From positions 94,339 to 158,338 of the forward strand of contig NZ_NJGE01000003.1 of assembly GCF_002777915.1 (NCBI RefSeq): a DNA stretch of 64,000 nt, given 5' to 3'. Below are positions 50,624-60,654 of this stretch, in pieces. The notes below the pieces were generated by a model. The model had not been told where the DNA came from. It saw nothing but the letters and a program-made list of their open reading frames with translations, and searched no databases. Positions within the stretch are counted from its first letter, which is position 1. Each line of letters opens with the position of its first letter. This DNA is from Bartonella tribocorum (GTDB lineage: Bacteria; Pseudomonadota; Alphaproteobacteria; Rhizobiales; Rhizobiaceae). A program made the translations under genes and the position numbers.

Positions 50624-51463
50624 ATGCGAAAAATATCCTTATTAATTCTCACTTTAATGTTCGTGACAGGATGTGATGTTCAAAATTCTGATTCACAAGA
50701 AAGTGTTTTAGAAAATAAAATAGAAATACAACAACCAACCAACATAGAACTAGATCCTTACACTTTAAACAAATTAAATGCTCTTCTCAAAAAACGTGCA
50801 GAAACAAATGATCACGAAAAAGGAGCCCTGATTGACTTTCTTTCTGAAGCTTTTTTAGGGACACCTTACAAAGCAAATATGTTACATGGCTCAGAAAAGA
50901 CACCAGAAAAACTCATCATTGATTTTAGAGGCTTAGATTGCTTCACTTATCTGGATTATGTTGAAGCATTGCGCAGATCAACATCTCCAAAAGAATTCAT
51001 AAGTAACGTCATAAAAACGCGTTACATTAAGGGTAATGTTCATTTTTTAAATCGAAAACATTTTTTTACAGACTGGGCTTATAGAGAATATAAACTCGCC
51101 ACTGATATTACCGCTGAAATCAGTCCTCATGCAGTCAGCATAGAAAAATATCTCAATAAGAAAGCTGATGGTGGGAGCTATCTTCCTGGACTTCCAGTTG
51201 TGAAACGCACAGTAACGTATATTCCAAGTAACTTTATTAATGAAGAGGTTATAAGCCGTTTAAAATCAGGAGATTTCATTGGTATCTATACAAAACTTGC
51301 TGGATTGGATGTAACACATGTGGGATTCTTTATTATGACAGATAAAGGACCAATGTTACGAAATGCTTCTTCACGAAAAGAAAATGAAAAAGTCGTCGAT
51401 TCCCCTTTTATGGATTATGTTGCAAAAACACCAGGAATCATTGTTTTAAGAGCCCTTGAATAA
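50624..51463 (+). CDS. DUF1460 lipoprotein (amidase-like)
   Basis: A 279-residue predicted lipoprotein: the N-terminal signal ends in the lipobox VTGC (Cys17). The IIDFRGLDCFTYLDYVEAL segment (Cys106, the candidate nucleophile of an NlpC/P60-like fold) and the DVTHVGFFIMTDKG histidine region mark the DUF1460 family, related to N-acetylmuramoyl-L-alanine amidases. It may trim or recycle cell-wall peptides from the outer-membrane or periplasmic side. The ATG at 50624 is chosen because the signal peptide starts there; earlier in-frame starts add an unlikely extension. Confidence 0.86.
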   Translation: MRKISLLILTLMFVTGCDVQNSDSQESVLENKIEIQQPTNIELDPYTLNKLNALLKKRAETNDHEKGALIDFLSEAFLGTPYKANMLHGSEKTPEKLIIDFRGLDCFTYLDYVEALRRSTSPKEFISNVIKTRYIKGNVHFLNRKHFFTDWAYREYKLATDITAEISPHAVSIEKYLNKKADGGSYLPGLPVVKRTVTYIPSNFINEEVISRLKSGDFIGIYTKLAGLDVTHVGFFIMTDKGPMLRNASSRKENEKVVDSPFMDYVAKTPGIIVLRALE

Positions 51464-52094
51464 CATTGAATAATATCTATTTGGAGAAATGACGGTTATA
51501 ATTCCCTTTACTAACTGAAAGCTGACAGCAAGAAAAACGCTGTTGTTATATTATAATTTCTTTTCATATTCTCAAGCCCCAAATTATCTATAGGCTACCA
51601 CCACTCTAATCTTTATGAATATGAAAAACATATATTTTTTTGTAAGAATAAGTAAAGCCAAATATGTTATGAGTGTTGTCTCACAAAGTATTTTATATAA
51701 AATTTATAATTACGCTTCATTTTCCCTTGTTCTCAAAAACAAGAAATTTATTCTCGATAGCCCCATAAACAGTCCATCTTCTTAAGCTAATTTCAGCAGC
51801 TCACCATTTCATATGATTTATTTAAGCTTCATCGACAAGCCTTACTGCTCAATATTGCCCCCCCTATAAAAGACTTAAGAGATCAAATTTTATAGCTCTT
51901 ATCTCACCACACCTTACATAACACAGTGTACGACAACAGAATAAATCTCGCCTGAAGGTACTTAATTTAACCTTCTCCTTTATTGATGCAAAAATAAAAT
52001 CAACAAAGGAGCATCATTGTATTTTCAAGAGATATGAGCTCTACCCCACCGTAAAAAATTAATGTTCGTAATATGACAGCCAATTTAAAAAAAT
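51464..52094. other. Gene-poor stretch
   Basis: Between the convergent DUF1460 and CDF genes. No gene or clear terminator recognised. Confidence 0.55.
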
Positions 52095-53003
52095 TTATAT
52101 AAAAGGTATCATCGTTGTACCAGGAGGCAATTTGGCCTCATCTTCAGGCTCGACATGAATAGAAATACGCACATTATCAAATTCTTTTTGAAGAACAGCT
52201 TCAATTTTATCACAAATTTTATGGGCTTCTCCAACCTGCATAACAGCTGGCACAACCAAATGAAACTCTATAAAAGTAACCCTACCAGCAACACGTGTCC
52301 GTAAATCATGAATCTCAAGTGCACCATCAGCATTTGCAGAAATCAGCTCCCGAATCCGCATAGTTTCATTCAATTCAACGCCAACATCCATTAATCCTTG
52401 AACAGCATTCCTTATTACCTTCCAGCCCTGTAAGAGAATATTAACAGCAACGATTATCGCTAAAATAGGATCTAAAACGCCCCATCCCCCTACAAAACCA
52501 GCAATTAAACCAATTAAAATTGCAAGCGAAGTAAAAACATCGGTTATGAAATGCACGCCATCAGCTTTAAGAGCCGGTGAACGATAACGTTTTCCCTGCC
52601 CAATAAGAACCATTCCCCACATGCAATTTATAACAGTTGCAACAAGATGAATAACAAGCCACGTGCCAGGTTTCTGCAATAATTTAACAGTAGAAAGCGC
52701 TATCCATGCTTCTCTTAAAATAACAATTGCCGCAATAATAATGAGGATTCCTTCAAGAATCGCAGAAAAATATTCCGCTTTATGATGCCCAAAGGGATGA
52801 TCGTGATCTGCTGGCTTCATACTCACTTTAACAGCCCACCATGCTGCCAATGACGCAAGGATATTGACTATTGATTCCAACGCATCAGAATAAAGAGCAA
52901 CCGACCCTGTGATGTGATATGCCCAATATTTCAAAGCAAAAACAATACACGCAATAAAAATAGAGTATAAAGTTAAGCTTTGTATATTGATTTTCACATT
53001 CAT
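52095..53003 (-). CDS. Cation diffusion facilitator (FieF/CzcD-like) metal exporter
   Basis: A 302-residue CDF transporter that exports divalent metals such as zinc or iron in exchange for protons. It has six membrane segments. Helix 2 has YSDALESIVN; MKPADHDHPFGHHKAEYF follows helix 2; helix 5 has LKADGVHFITDVFTSLAI with the metal-site Asp pair. A cytoplasmic C-terminal metal-sensing domain carries HDLRTRVAG and ends VEPEDEAKL. The ATG at 53003 has AAAGGA 8-9 bases upstream; GTG and ATG codons 21 and 9 bases earlier are possible. Confidence 0.92.
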   Translation of the reverse strand: MNVKINIQSLTLYSIFIACIVFALKYWAYHITGSVALYSDALESIVNILASLAAWWAVKVSMKPADHDHPFGHHKAEYFSAILEGILIIIAAIVILREAWIALSTVKLLQKPGTWLVIHLVATVINCMWGMVLIGQGKRYRSPALKADGVHFITDVFTSLAILIGLIAGFVGGWGVLDPILAIIVAVNILLQGWKVIRNAVQGLMDVGVELNETMRIRELISANADGALEIHDLRTRVAGRVTFIEFHLVVPAVMQVGEAHKICDKIEAVLQKEFDNVRISIHVEPEDEAKLPPGTTMIPFI

Positions 53004-53756
53004 GAACCTCATCCTTTTCTTCACAAAACCAAGGAATAATATTTTCAGCTCTATAATGATATTTTTGGCATATCACCAATATTTTCTCAATATTACATAA
53101 GCTTCATCATATATTAAACGTCTCTCAATTCACTATTGTTATCGCAAAAACTGATCAGTTACACGAAAATCAGCAATAAAGGATGAAGAAAACACGTCAT
53201 AAACAAACAGCTTTCTCGAAAGACATCAAATACATTCCCTCCATTAAACGTTTTCTAAATAACGTAAATCAATCTCACATCTTATGAACGAAAGTTTAGT
53301 TTTTTCTCAAATATATCATGATTATGCATTATTTTTCACATCTTATGATGTGCCTTATAACCCACCTATAGACATCTTTTCATCACAGAAAAAATGACTG
53401 ATCACTTCCCTGTAATCTTATAGCTTAAGGAAATTTCAAAATATGATTGCTAAAAAAACTAGAAAAAGCGTTATGCCCCCAAAAAGAATCTGGGCATTGG
53501 GGACCCAGATTCTTTTCCCTTATAATTTAAGGGCATACAGAACTTGGGAAATAGCGGGGACCCAAGATACTGCACCCGATACGAAAACAACACTTAATTA
53601 TCCCGCATCAGTATTTTTACAATACACTAATCGATATATGCTGTCAATATAAATTCTACCATAAGTTTAAAAAATAATATTTTTTATCTTTCTTTTTAAA
53701 AATAAAGCAAATTCTAACATCTAGAAATTGAAAGAAAAAAGCATTAAAAATCTCGT
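53004..53756. other. Intergenic region with orphan terminator
   Basis: About 750 bases between divergent genes. It includes a terminator-like hairpin (53482-53516) that follows no annotated gene. A 69-codon frame across it is judged accidental. Confidence 0.55.
53482..53516 (+). terminator. Orphan intrinsic-terminator-like hairpin
   Basis: AAAAGAATCTGGG (53482-53494) pairs with CCCAGATTCTTTT (53504-53516) around a 9-base loop; A-rich on one side and T-rich on the other, so it could work in both directions. No gene ends here. Confidence 0.7.
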
Positions 53757-54565
53757 ATGCATTTGAATATCACAACAATCGACGAAACAAACGACCCTTG
53801 TCTGAGAGACTATCATAATATCCGTGAAAAAGATCTCGTTGGACGACAACAGCAATTTATTGCTGAAGGTAAAATAACCTTGTCCGCATTATTGCATTCA
53901 AAAGAGTTTTCTGCTCTCTCGCTGCTTATTGTCGCAAAACGCCTTCCTAGACTTCTACCGCTTTTAGAAAAAACACAGCCTCGCTGTCCCATTTATTGTG
54001 TTCCCCAAAAAGTCATGGATGATATCACCGGTTTCCATATTCATCGTGGTGTTCTGGGTATCGGTAAACGCAAAGCACTCCCATCATTACAAAGTTTTTT
54101 ACAAAGTCTTCCAGAAAAGCTTTGATTCTGGTTTTATGTGGTATCTCGAATCACGATAATATGGGATCAATTTTTCGTAATGCAGCAGCCTTTGCCAGTC
54201 ACGGTATTATTGTTGACAAAACCTTTTGCGATCCACTTTATCGCAAATCAATCAGAGTTTCTGCCGGCGCTGCTCTAAAAGTACCCTATACACAAAATGC
54301 TGATATCAATGATATTATAGCTGCTCTAAACAATGAAAATTGTCATCTTTATGTACTCTCCCCTTCTGCCCCGCACACGCTCAGGCAAGCACACAAAACC
54401 AAAAGAATGGCACTTATTTTCGGAACAGAAGGTGATGGCTTACCACCCCATATACTACAACAATCAAAAGCCTTACGAATTCCCATGGCTAACGGCTTTG
54501 ACAGCCTCAATGTTGCCACAGCCTCAGGGATTGCTCTCGCCCATTTTACCGACTTCGATCACTAA
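53757..54565 (+). pseudogene. TrmH-family (SPOUT) RNA 2'-O-methyltransferase, split by a frameshift
   Basis: Two frames together form one family-length protein (about 270 residues). The first (53757-54125) is the N-terminal RNA-binding part with GRQQQFIAEGKI. The second (54122-54565) is the SPOUT catalytic domain with NHDNMGSIFRNAAAF, LIFGTEGDGLP and IPMANGFDSLNVATASG. Adding one A to the AAAA run at 54115-54118 restores a continuous PEKALILVLCG. As it stands the first frame stops at TGA 54123-54125 and a TTG at 54122 overlaps it. It could be a pseudogene, a coupled two-part enzyme or a sequencing slip. The catalytic motifs are intact. Confidence 0.8.
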
Positions 54566-54851
54566 ATTTACCGACTTTAACCACTCAAGATAATAGTACT
54601 TTAAGTTGTAACAAATATCCGATGATGTGTGTCCTTTATCAACTCTAAAGCTCTCTATTCCCTAGCATTTGAGAACATTGAATAAAGACATTTTTTTAGT
54701 TCTCCCCACGATAATCCCACTTGTCATGTGCAAGAGACATAGTTTTGATGGATTCAATCATAACAGAAATTTGCAATGAGAAAATCTTGCTGAAGCCTCT
54801 CATTCAAGTTGAACGATAAAAATTATTGTTATGAATTAACTCACGACCTTT

Positions 54852-56075
54852 TTATGAAGCCGTTGTTTTAAGTTGAGAGGAAACAGAATTCTTTGTTTCA
54901 AGATTGCATAAAACACGCTTCAACATCATTTCAATGTCAGCCGCACGTTCTGAATGCGTTACAAATCCTCCCCCAAGAATACGTGCCTCATGACCATTTC
55001 CATCATAAAGAACACAAGCTTGCCCTGGTGCCACACCATTTTCACATTCCAACAGATCAACGGAAAAAACACCTTCTTTATAGTGCAAACGCGCAAGATG
55101 AGGCGGGCGCGTTGAACGCACCTTTACAGCCACCTCAATACCCTGAGAAGGAAATTTATCCAACGACTCATCACCAAGCCAATTCACATCACGTAAAAAA
55201 AGCTTATGCGTTTCTAACATTTCACGCGGACCAACAATAACACGAGCATTTTCCACATCGAGATAAACTACATAAAGCGCTTCACCCGTTGACACCCCAA
55301 TACCACGACGTTGACCAACAGTATAATTAACAATCCCTGAATGTTTGCCTAAAATTTTTCCATCAATATGGACAATAAAGCCAGGATTAGCAGCTTCTGG
55401 ACGCAATTTTGCGATAACATCTGAATATTTTCCTTGTGGAACAAAACAAATATCCTGACTATCATGCTTATTAGCAACCACAAAGCCCATTTCTGCAGCT
55501 ATTTCACGAACGCGCGCTTTTGGAAGATCGCCAAGTGGAAAACGCAAATAATCAATCTGCTCTTGTGTCGTTGCAAAGAGAAAATAACTCTGATCACGAT
55601 CGTTATCGAGAGGGCGAAAGAGTGCTCGATGTGCCCCATGAGAACGCGAACGAATATAATGTCCCGTTGCCAAAGCATCTGCCCCCAATTCACGGGCTGT
55701 TGCTAATAAATCAGCAAACTTAACCGTCTGATTGCACGCAATACATGGAACTGGAGTCTCTCCATGAGCATAGCTTTCTGCAAAAGGATCAATAACAGCT
55801 TCGCGAAAGCGTTTTTCATAATCAAGAACATAATGCGGTATTCCCAACGTTTCTGCAACACGGCGCGCATCTTCAATATCTTGTCCCGCACAACACGCCC
55901 CCACCCGATGCGTTGCAGCTCCATGATCATAAAGCTGCAATGTAATGCCAATGACATTATACCCTTCCTTTTTCAAAAGACCTGCAACAACCGATGAATC
56001 AACACCTCCCGACATTGCAACAACAATGCGAGAATCCTTAGGTTGTCCTGGCAAATCAAGACTGTTCAAAAACAT
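54852..56075 (-). CDS. mnmA: tRNA-specific 2-thiouridylase MnmA
   Basis: Thiolates U34 of tRNA-Lys, tRNA-Glu and tRNA-Gln, using ATP and persulfide sulfur. The 407 residues contain the PP-loop SGGVDSS (about 23-29), the catalytic pair in [11 protein letters not shown] and in [12 protein letters not shown], and the VGQRRGIGV and C-terminal beta-barrel segments. Bartonella and relatives carry an extended C-terminus compared with the E. coli protein (368 residues). Monocistronic, convergent with the TrmH-family gene. Confidence 0.96.
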   Translation of the reverse strand: MFLNSLDLPGQPKDSRIVVAMSGGVDSSVVAGLLKKEGYNVIGITLQLYDHGAATHRVGACCAGQDIEDARRVAETLGIPHYVLDYEKRFREAVIDPFAESYAHGETPVPCIACNQTVKFADLLATARELGADALATGHYIRSRSHGAHRALFRPLDNDRDQSYFLFATTQEQIDYLRFPLGDLPKARVREIAAEMGFVVANKHDSQDICFVPQGKYSDVIAKLRPEAANPGFIVHIDGKILGKHSGIVNYTVGQRRGIGVSTGEALYVVYLDVENARVIVGPREMLETHKLFLRDVNWLGDESLDKFPSQGIEVAVKVRSTRPPHLARLHYKEGVFSVDLLECENGVAPGQACVLYDGNGHEARILGGGFVTHSERAADIEMMLKRVLCNLETKNSVSSQLKTTAS

Positions 56076-56471
56076 GTATTCATTCTCTTTAGTGCTCTAT
56101 TAATGGATATCCATATGTTAACATTCTGATGCGTGCTTTTTACCACCTTTATGCTATTGATTGTCTTTATATTGTTTTTTTATCCTTTCCACAACCATAG
56201 CATCACTTTCTTAAAAGCAGCTGTAAATAAAAAAGAGTGATAGAAATAAGGCAGAAAGATAATCATTTGGGAAAACTTTTTTCTCTTTTTACAAATCTAG
56301 CAAAATAAAATCTGGCAAAATTTTGCAAGAGGCATTTCTAAACAGTTCGCTTGGACCTCTTTTTACACGATCAATCACTTTATTAATTTTTCCTTTCAGC
56401 ACGTTTAGCTCTTTTTTAAATTTCATGCTCTATAAACGAATCAAGTCCTTGACTAAAGGTAGAGGATACGA
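56076..56471. other. mnmA-sciP divergent intergenic region
   Basis: About 400 bases with both promoters expected. A GAATC (GANTC, CcrM methylation type) site lies about 35 bases upstream of the sciP start. No gene seen. Confidence 0.5.
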
Positions 56472-56747
56472 ATGACCAATTTGATGAAAACACAAATGAA
56501 ATATGTTATTGGGCCAGATGGAAGTCCACTTACAATTGCCGACCTACCGCCACAAACAACACGGCGCTGGGTGATTCGTCGCAAAGCTGAAGTTGTTGCG
56601 GCTGTTAGAGGTGGATTGTTAAGCCTTGACGAAGCGTGTCAACGTTATACTTTGACTGTGGAAGAATTTCTTTCATGGCAAAGTTTGATCGATGAACACG
56701 GTTTAGCGGGATTACGAACGACCAAGATTCAACACTATAGGCATTAA
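56472..56747 (+). CDS. sciP: CtrA inhibitor SciP (DUF1153)
   Basis: A 91-residue helical DNA-binding protein. YVIGPDGSPLTIADLPPQTTRRW, VIRRKAEVVAAVRGGLLSLDEAC and RYTLTVEEFLSWQ are diagnostic for SciP. In Caulobacter SciP blocks CtrA-activated transcription by binding DNA and CtrA. GAGG precedes the ATG. It lies within 1.4 kb of ctrA and 2.7 kb of chpT, so the regulator, its phosphodonor and its inhibitor are clustered. Confidence 0.94.
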   Translation: MTNLMKTQMKYVIGPDGSPLTIADLPPQTTRRWVIRRKAEVVAAVRGGLLSLDEACQRYTLTVEEFLSWQSLIDEHGLAGLRTTKIQHYRH

Positions 56748-56793
56748 GCTGCCATTGATCATGATTCGATAACATAAAGCATTTTATAAAAAT

Positions 56794-56830
56794 AAAAACA
56801 GCTAAACTTGATAAAAGTTTAGCTGTTTTT
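56794..56830. terminator. Bidirectional intrinsic terminator between sciP and the FliJ-like gene
   Basis: AAAAACAGCTAAACTT (56794-56809) pairs with its exact complement (56815-56830) around a 5-base loop, with A and T runs on each side. It serves both convergent genes. Confidence 0.88.
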
Positions 56831-56906
56831 ACATTACATTCAAAAGATAAATCTTAAAAAATTGATTTGATTTTTCAATAATTGTTTTGAACACCCAATC
56901 ATTGAA

Positions 56907-57293
56907 TTAGCCAGCCATTGAATTAGATTGAATCAAGATATCTTCATCATCTGCGGCTGTCTTTTTTTCTCGCGCTTCCAAAAGCTGCGCATGTTGTAGC
57001 TCTGTATTAGCTTCATGAAGAGCAATTTCAGCATTTGTTTTTTGAAGCTGTAAATCACGAATGGAATTGAGCAGATTATCGCGTCTTTGCCGAACTGCAC
57101 GCGCAAAAGCAGAATAAGCAAAATGGTGAACATCGTTGTTTCCAGATTTACGTTCTTCATGAGAAATCTGTGTTTCCAATTCTAAGACCATTCTTTCAAA
57201 TTCTGCAATCATCATCTCAAGCTGTGCAATTTCACGGCGCTTTCCACGCACTTGAAACATCCTCAATCGCACCATATTTTCCCGTGGCTTCAT
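56907..57293 (-). CDS. FliJ-like coiled-coil protein
   Basis: A 128-residue, almost wholly helical protein with long charged coiled coils (about 15-60 and 70-115). Size and position between sciP and ctrA match the gene labelled fliJ (flagellar export chaperone) in many Rhizobiales. The ATG at 57293 has GGAG 8 bases upstream; the frame extends 39 bases further. No other flagellar gene is in the window, and several Bartonella lack flagella, so it may have another role. Coiled coils alone are weak evidence, so the name rests on context. Confidence 0.6.
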   Translation of the reverse strand: MKPRENMVRLRMFQVRGKRREIAQLEMMIAEFERMVLELETQISHEERKSGNNDVHHFAYSAFARAVRQRRDNLLNSIRDLQLQKTNAEIALHEANTELQHAQLLEAREKKTAADDEDILIQSNSMAG

Positions 57294-57674
57294 ACTCACT
57301 ACTCCTTGATTGTGCCAACTCAAAACGCGCATTCATACTCAATTCATATCGTTTTAGTTATATGTGTAGCCGAAAAAACAGTCCATTAATTGAGACCATA
57401 ACTCCGCCCTTCCTTAAAGCATCTGCAAACACAACCTTCTTTAAAGAGCCATAACTATTTCTTTATTTTTCCCTCTCACTATAAAATGAAGAGGTTTAAA
57501 GCTCCGTAAATAAACACTAAAATTGTAAAAAAGTAATTTATAAGACTTTTTTACAAGATTTTTTTTAGATTAAATTTTATAGAAAAAGCCCTTCATTTCT
57601 TATTATGTTAAAAAGTCCGCGATTTTTTTAAAATAATTTTATAGCCTCTTTCAAAAATAACAATATTTTGTTAA

Positions 57675-57831
57675 CCACTATCATGGATAGTGGGGAATTT
57701 GGTAGTGATTGTTACGCGTACTACTGAAATGTTCATAAATGCTTTATTACTAAGTGTTTGATTTCATGAATTGTTTTTATCAACAGTGGTTTTACCCACT
57801 GTTTATAAAAGAGAAATGCTCCTTGTGATTC
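57675..57831 (+). promoter_or_regulatory. Structured leader and GANTC site upstream of ctrA
   Basis: A perfect palindrome CCACTATC-ATG-GATAGTGG (57675-57693), a second hairpin AACAGTGG/CCACTGTT (57782-57803) and a GATTC (57827-57831) lie in the 565-base region before ctrA. In Caulobacter a GANTC methylation site controls a ctrA promoter; here this is inference. Confidence 0.5.
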
Positions 57832-57858
57832 GTGAAGGAGCGAAGTGAGGGATCTAAA

Positions 57859-58560
57859 ATGCGCGTATTATTAATTGAAGATGATAGAGCGGTTACTCAA
57901 AGCATTGAGTTGATGCTAAAGTCAGCCAATTTTAATGTTTATATCACTGATCTGGGTGAAGAAGGTATCGATTTAGGAAAACTCTATGATTACGATATCA
58001 TTTTGCTTGATCTGAATTTGCCTGATATGTCAGGGTATGATGTCTTGAAAACTCTAAGGTTGGCAAAAATAAAAACACCTGTTCTTATCCTTTCTGGAAT
58101 GAATGCTATTGAAGACAAAGTTCGTGGTTTTGGCTCTGGAGCAGACGACTATATGACAAAACCTTTTCATAAGGATGAGCTTATTGCGCGTATTCATGCA
58201 GTTGTTCGTCGTTCTAAAGGACATGCACAATCCGTTATTGTTACCGGTGATCTCACTGTTAATCTTGACGCCAAAACCGTCGAAGTTGCAGGACGTCCTG
58301 TTCACTTAACGGGTAAAGAATACCAAATGCTAGAGCTTCTCTCTTTGCGCAAAGGCACAACACTGACCAAAGAAATGTTTCTCAATCATCTCTATGGTGG
58401 AATGGATGAGCCAGAACTAAAAATTATCGATGTTTTTATCTGTAAATTACGGAAAAAATTGGAAGCAGTCTCTTCGAATGTAAATTACATTGATACTGTT
58501 TGGGGACGTGGTTATGTTTTGCGTGATCCAGTTGAAGAGAACGTACGAAAAACCGCTTAA
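57859..58560 (+). CDS. ctrA: Cell-cycle response regulator CtrA
   Basis: OmpR-type response regulator, 233 residues. The receiver domain ([20 protein letters not shown]) has phospho-acceptor Asp51 in [13 protein letters not shown], and Lys in [21 protein letters not shown]. The winged-helix DNA-binding domain includes [20 protein letters not shown] and [12 protein letters not shown], the near-invariant CtrA recognition helix. The ATG at 57859 follows GAGG and gives the canonical start; an upstream in-frame ATG adds nine unlikely residues. It is activated by the CckA-ChpT relay; chpT follows on the opposite strand. Confidence 0.98.
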   Translation: MRVLLIEDDRAVTQSIELMLKSANFNVYITDLGEEGIDLGKLYDYDIILLDLNLPDMSGYDVLKTLRLAKIKTPVLILSGMNAIEDKVRGFGSGADDYMTKPFHKDELIARIHAVVRRSKGHAQSVIVTGDLTVNLDAKTVEVAGRPVHLTGKEYQMLELLSLRKGTTLTKEMFLNHLYGGMDEPELKIIDVFICKLRKKLEAVSSNVNYIDTVWGRGYVLRDPVEENVRKTA

Positions 58561-58580
58561 GCAGTGAAAATATACATTGT

Positions 58581-58611
58581 AAAATCTCGGGGTGTAGCGG
58601 GCCGAGATTTT
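58581..58611 (+). terminator. Intrinsic terminator of ctrA
   Basis: AAAATCTCGG (58581-58590) pairs with CCGAGATTTT (58602-58611), followed by TCTCTGTT. It lies 21 bases after the ctrA stop. Confidence 0.8.
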
Positions 58612-58788
58612 TCTCTGTTACAAATAAAAAACTCGCAAACAATATAAAAAAAATTTGCAAACAATAAAGTCTCATATAGAAAGCGCTTAAAGCTTAAGGA
58701 GTAACACACTCTACTCGCCAATATAATCGCTCGTAAATTTAATTGAAGTTTCTTTTCCCTCAACACGGTTTAAGCGCTTCTCTCTTAT

Positions 58789-59427
58789 TCAAAGCTTTTT
58801 CACACTTTCTAAAACAATACAATGATCCCTTTCATCAATATTTATTTTCATCTCTGTCATCTGAGCAAGTAGCGTTGTGTAATAAAATTGGATGACATGT
58901 GCATCAATAAGCTCTTCTTTAACTTCTCCATGATATAACGCAAGAAAATGAGGAGGAAGACGAAGAGTTTTACCGAAAATCTCAAATCGAAAAGAACGTT
59001 TATTTTCTTCTTGTCCAATCATAACAACAATTTCACCGCCACGAGAAACTGTTGCATTTGCAATCAATAACAAATTAAGCAAAAGTTTAACTTCATCTTT
59101 TTGTAACAAAAAAGAAGGAGCCAGCCATTTTAAAGTTGCTTTTTCTTGCTGCATATATTGTTGAGCAACCTGCTCTGCAGCCTGTGTATCTATTTGTCCT
59201 CCACTTGCACCAGCAAAACCAAAAGCCAATCGCGCAAATTGTAAACGTGCAGAAGCACTCGCAACGGATAAACGCACCAATTGCAAAGCCTCTTCTTCAG
59301 CGCCTGCGTCATCATAAAGCTCCATTGCATTTTGAATAGCCCCTACAGGTGAAATTAAATCATGGCAAATACGACTACAAAGCAAAGCAGCAAGATCCAT
59401 AGGCTTCAAAGAAACAGCGAACGTCAT
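58789..59427 (-). CDS. chpT: Histidine phosphotransferase ChpT
   Basis: A 212-residue homodimeric phosphotransfer protein that passes phosphate from CckA to CtrA and CpdR. The start LAALLCSRICHDLISPVGAI with His22 is the phospho-acceptor signature, followed by the two-helix dimerisation region and a degenerate HATPase-like domain without ATP-binding motifs. It converges on ctrA across about 230 bases, an unusual proximity of relay donor and target. Confidence 0.93.
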   Translation of the reverse strand: MTFAVSLKPMDLAALLCSRICHDLISPVGAIQNAMELYDDAGAEEEALQLVRLSVASASARLQFARLAFGFAGASGGQIDTQAAEQVAQQYMQQEKATLKWLAPSFLLQKDEVKLLLNLLLIANATVSRGGEIVVMIGQEENKRSFRFEIFGKTLRLPPHFLALYHGEVKEELIDAHVIQFYYTTLLAQMTEMKINIDERDHCIVLESVKKL

Positions 59428-59643
59428 AACGATTGAAAACTCCTAAATTCAAAAAAACAAACTTTATTTTAAAGAAAAACTCTTAACATCTGATGCATAA
59501 GAAAAAACATTAACAAGCATGCTAAAAAAATTTCAGAAATAGATTCAAGAATTTAAATAACCTTACATCTTATTTTTTATTTGAATAGAATGAAAATCCT
59601 AATATTATCTTTTTGTTTGTCACTAATAAAAGGAGAAAACTCG

Positions 59644-60240
59644 ATGTCTCTCTCTCTGCTAAAATACTGGTACAAAAATATTATATCTTTCATCTTCCTT
59701 TTATTTATCACCATAAACACTGCACATGCGCAACTAAAACCAATAGAGAACAACGAACCCCATTATTCACTTCAAGAAATTATTGATTCTGGTCATATTT
59801 TTTTTGGAAAAACAGCCAGTGGTCTGGCGATTGCCATTCAAAATATTTTTTCAAAATACGGTTATCCGAATGCCTATATTTTAGGAGAAGAAGCTTCTGG
59901 TGCCTTTTTTGCTGGATTAACCTATGGCGAAGGAAAGGTTTTTACCAAAAATTATGGTCAACATAAAGTTTTCTGGCAAGGCCCCTCGGTAGGGTGGGAT
60001 TTTGGCGGGCAAGGTTCCCGTCTTATGATCTTGGTTTACAATCTTAAAAGCATAAATAATTTATGGAAGCGCTATGGTGGTGTTTCAGGTTCGGCCTATT
60101 TAATTGCAGGGGTTGGTTTTCATGTACTCAAATACCATGATACCTTGTTAATCCCAATACGGACAGGAATCGGTGCACGCCTTGGTATCAACATAGGATA
60201 TTTAAAATTAACACCAAGACCCACATGGAATCCGTTTTAA
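59644..60240 (+). CDS. DUF1134 exported protein
   Basis: A 198-residue secreted protein with a signal peptide ending at AHA-Q (about residue 30). The mature region IIDSGHIFFGKTASGLAIAI, YGEGKVFTKNYG, WQGPSVGWDFGGQGSR and closing LKLTPRPTWNPF are the DUF1134 pattern, a conserved alphaproteobacterial family of unknown role. The ATG at 59644 has GGAG upstream; the frame is open 63 bases further 5' without a signal. It heads a run of three small same-strand genes. Confidence 0.88.
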   Translation: MSLSLLKYWYKNIISFIFLLFITINTAHAQLKPIENNEPHYSLQEIIDSGHIFFGKTASGLAIAIQNIFSKYGYPNAYILGEEASGAFFAGLTYGEGKVFTKNYGQHKVFWQGPSVGWDFGGQGSRLMILVYNLKSINNLWKRYGGVSGSAYLIAGVGFHVLKYHDTLLIPIRTGIGARLGINIGYLKLTPRPTWNPF

Positions 60241-60267
60241 ACGGTCCCTTATTTGAAGAGAGGTATT

Positions 60268-60654
60268 ATGCTTATTCAATCGTTTCTTTTTTTTATGCTT
60301 GGAGTTGCCTCCACTTCTTGGTTACTGATACTTTTATCCCCTCTTATTTGGCGTAAAGCTGTTCATTTTGCGCATAAAGATGTTTGTGCAAAAATTCCAT
60401 TATCGCTCACAGAAATACAAGCAAATCAGGATTTTGTCCGTGCACAACATGCTGTAGAATTAGCAAAAAATCAACAAAAGTATGAATCTTTGCAAAAAAA
60501 ATATGCCCAACAGAAAATACACCTAAGCCAAGTAAAAGAACAACTTTATCAGCTATACCTTTCCGCACAAAACACTTTTCCCAAAGAAACAATCGCAATC
60601 AAACAAAATATCGTCACAACAAACACCTTCAAAGGAAAGCAAAACGATGCGTGA
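60268..60654 (+). CDS. Membrane-anchored coiled-coil protein, N-terminal part of a Rhizobiales family
   Basis: About 128 residues: one membrane helix (about 5-27) followed by a charged coiled coil. The SPLIWRKAVHFAHKDVCAKI, then PLSLTEIQANQDFVRAQ segment recalls a longer family in Rhizobiales (pattern IWRRAVxLTxxRIEAxxPxTxxEIxAxKDxxRAxxA). GAGAGG precedes the ATG at 60268. The frame ends 8 bases inside the next gene. The two together look like a shortened, split version of the longer protein. Function unknown. Confidence 0.6.
   Translation: MLIQSFLFFMLGVASTSWLLILLSPLIWRKAVHFAHKDVCAKIPLSLTEIQANQDFVRAQHAVELAKNQQKYESLQKKYAQQKIHLSQVKEQLYQLYLSAQNTFPKETIAIKQNIVTTNTFKGKQNDA

Noticed and set aside
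53443..53652. 69-codon frame with MIAKKTRK start
   Set aside because: It crosses the orphan hairpin, so its codons are explained by the inverted repeat.
57481..57510. CtrA box TTAA-N7-TTAA near 57492-57512
   Set aside because: The second half reads TAAA, so the match is imperfect and not better than expected in AT-rich DNA.
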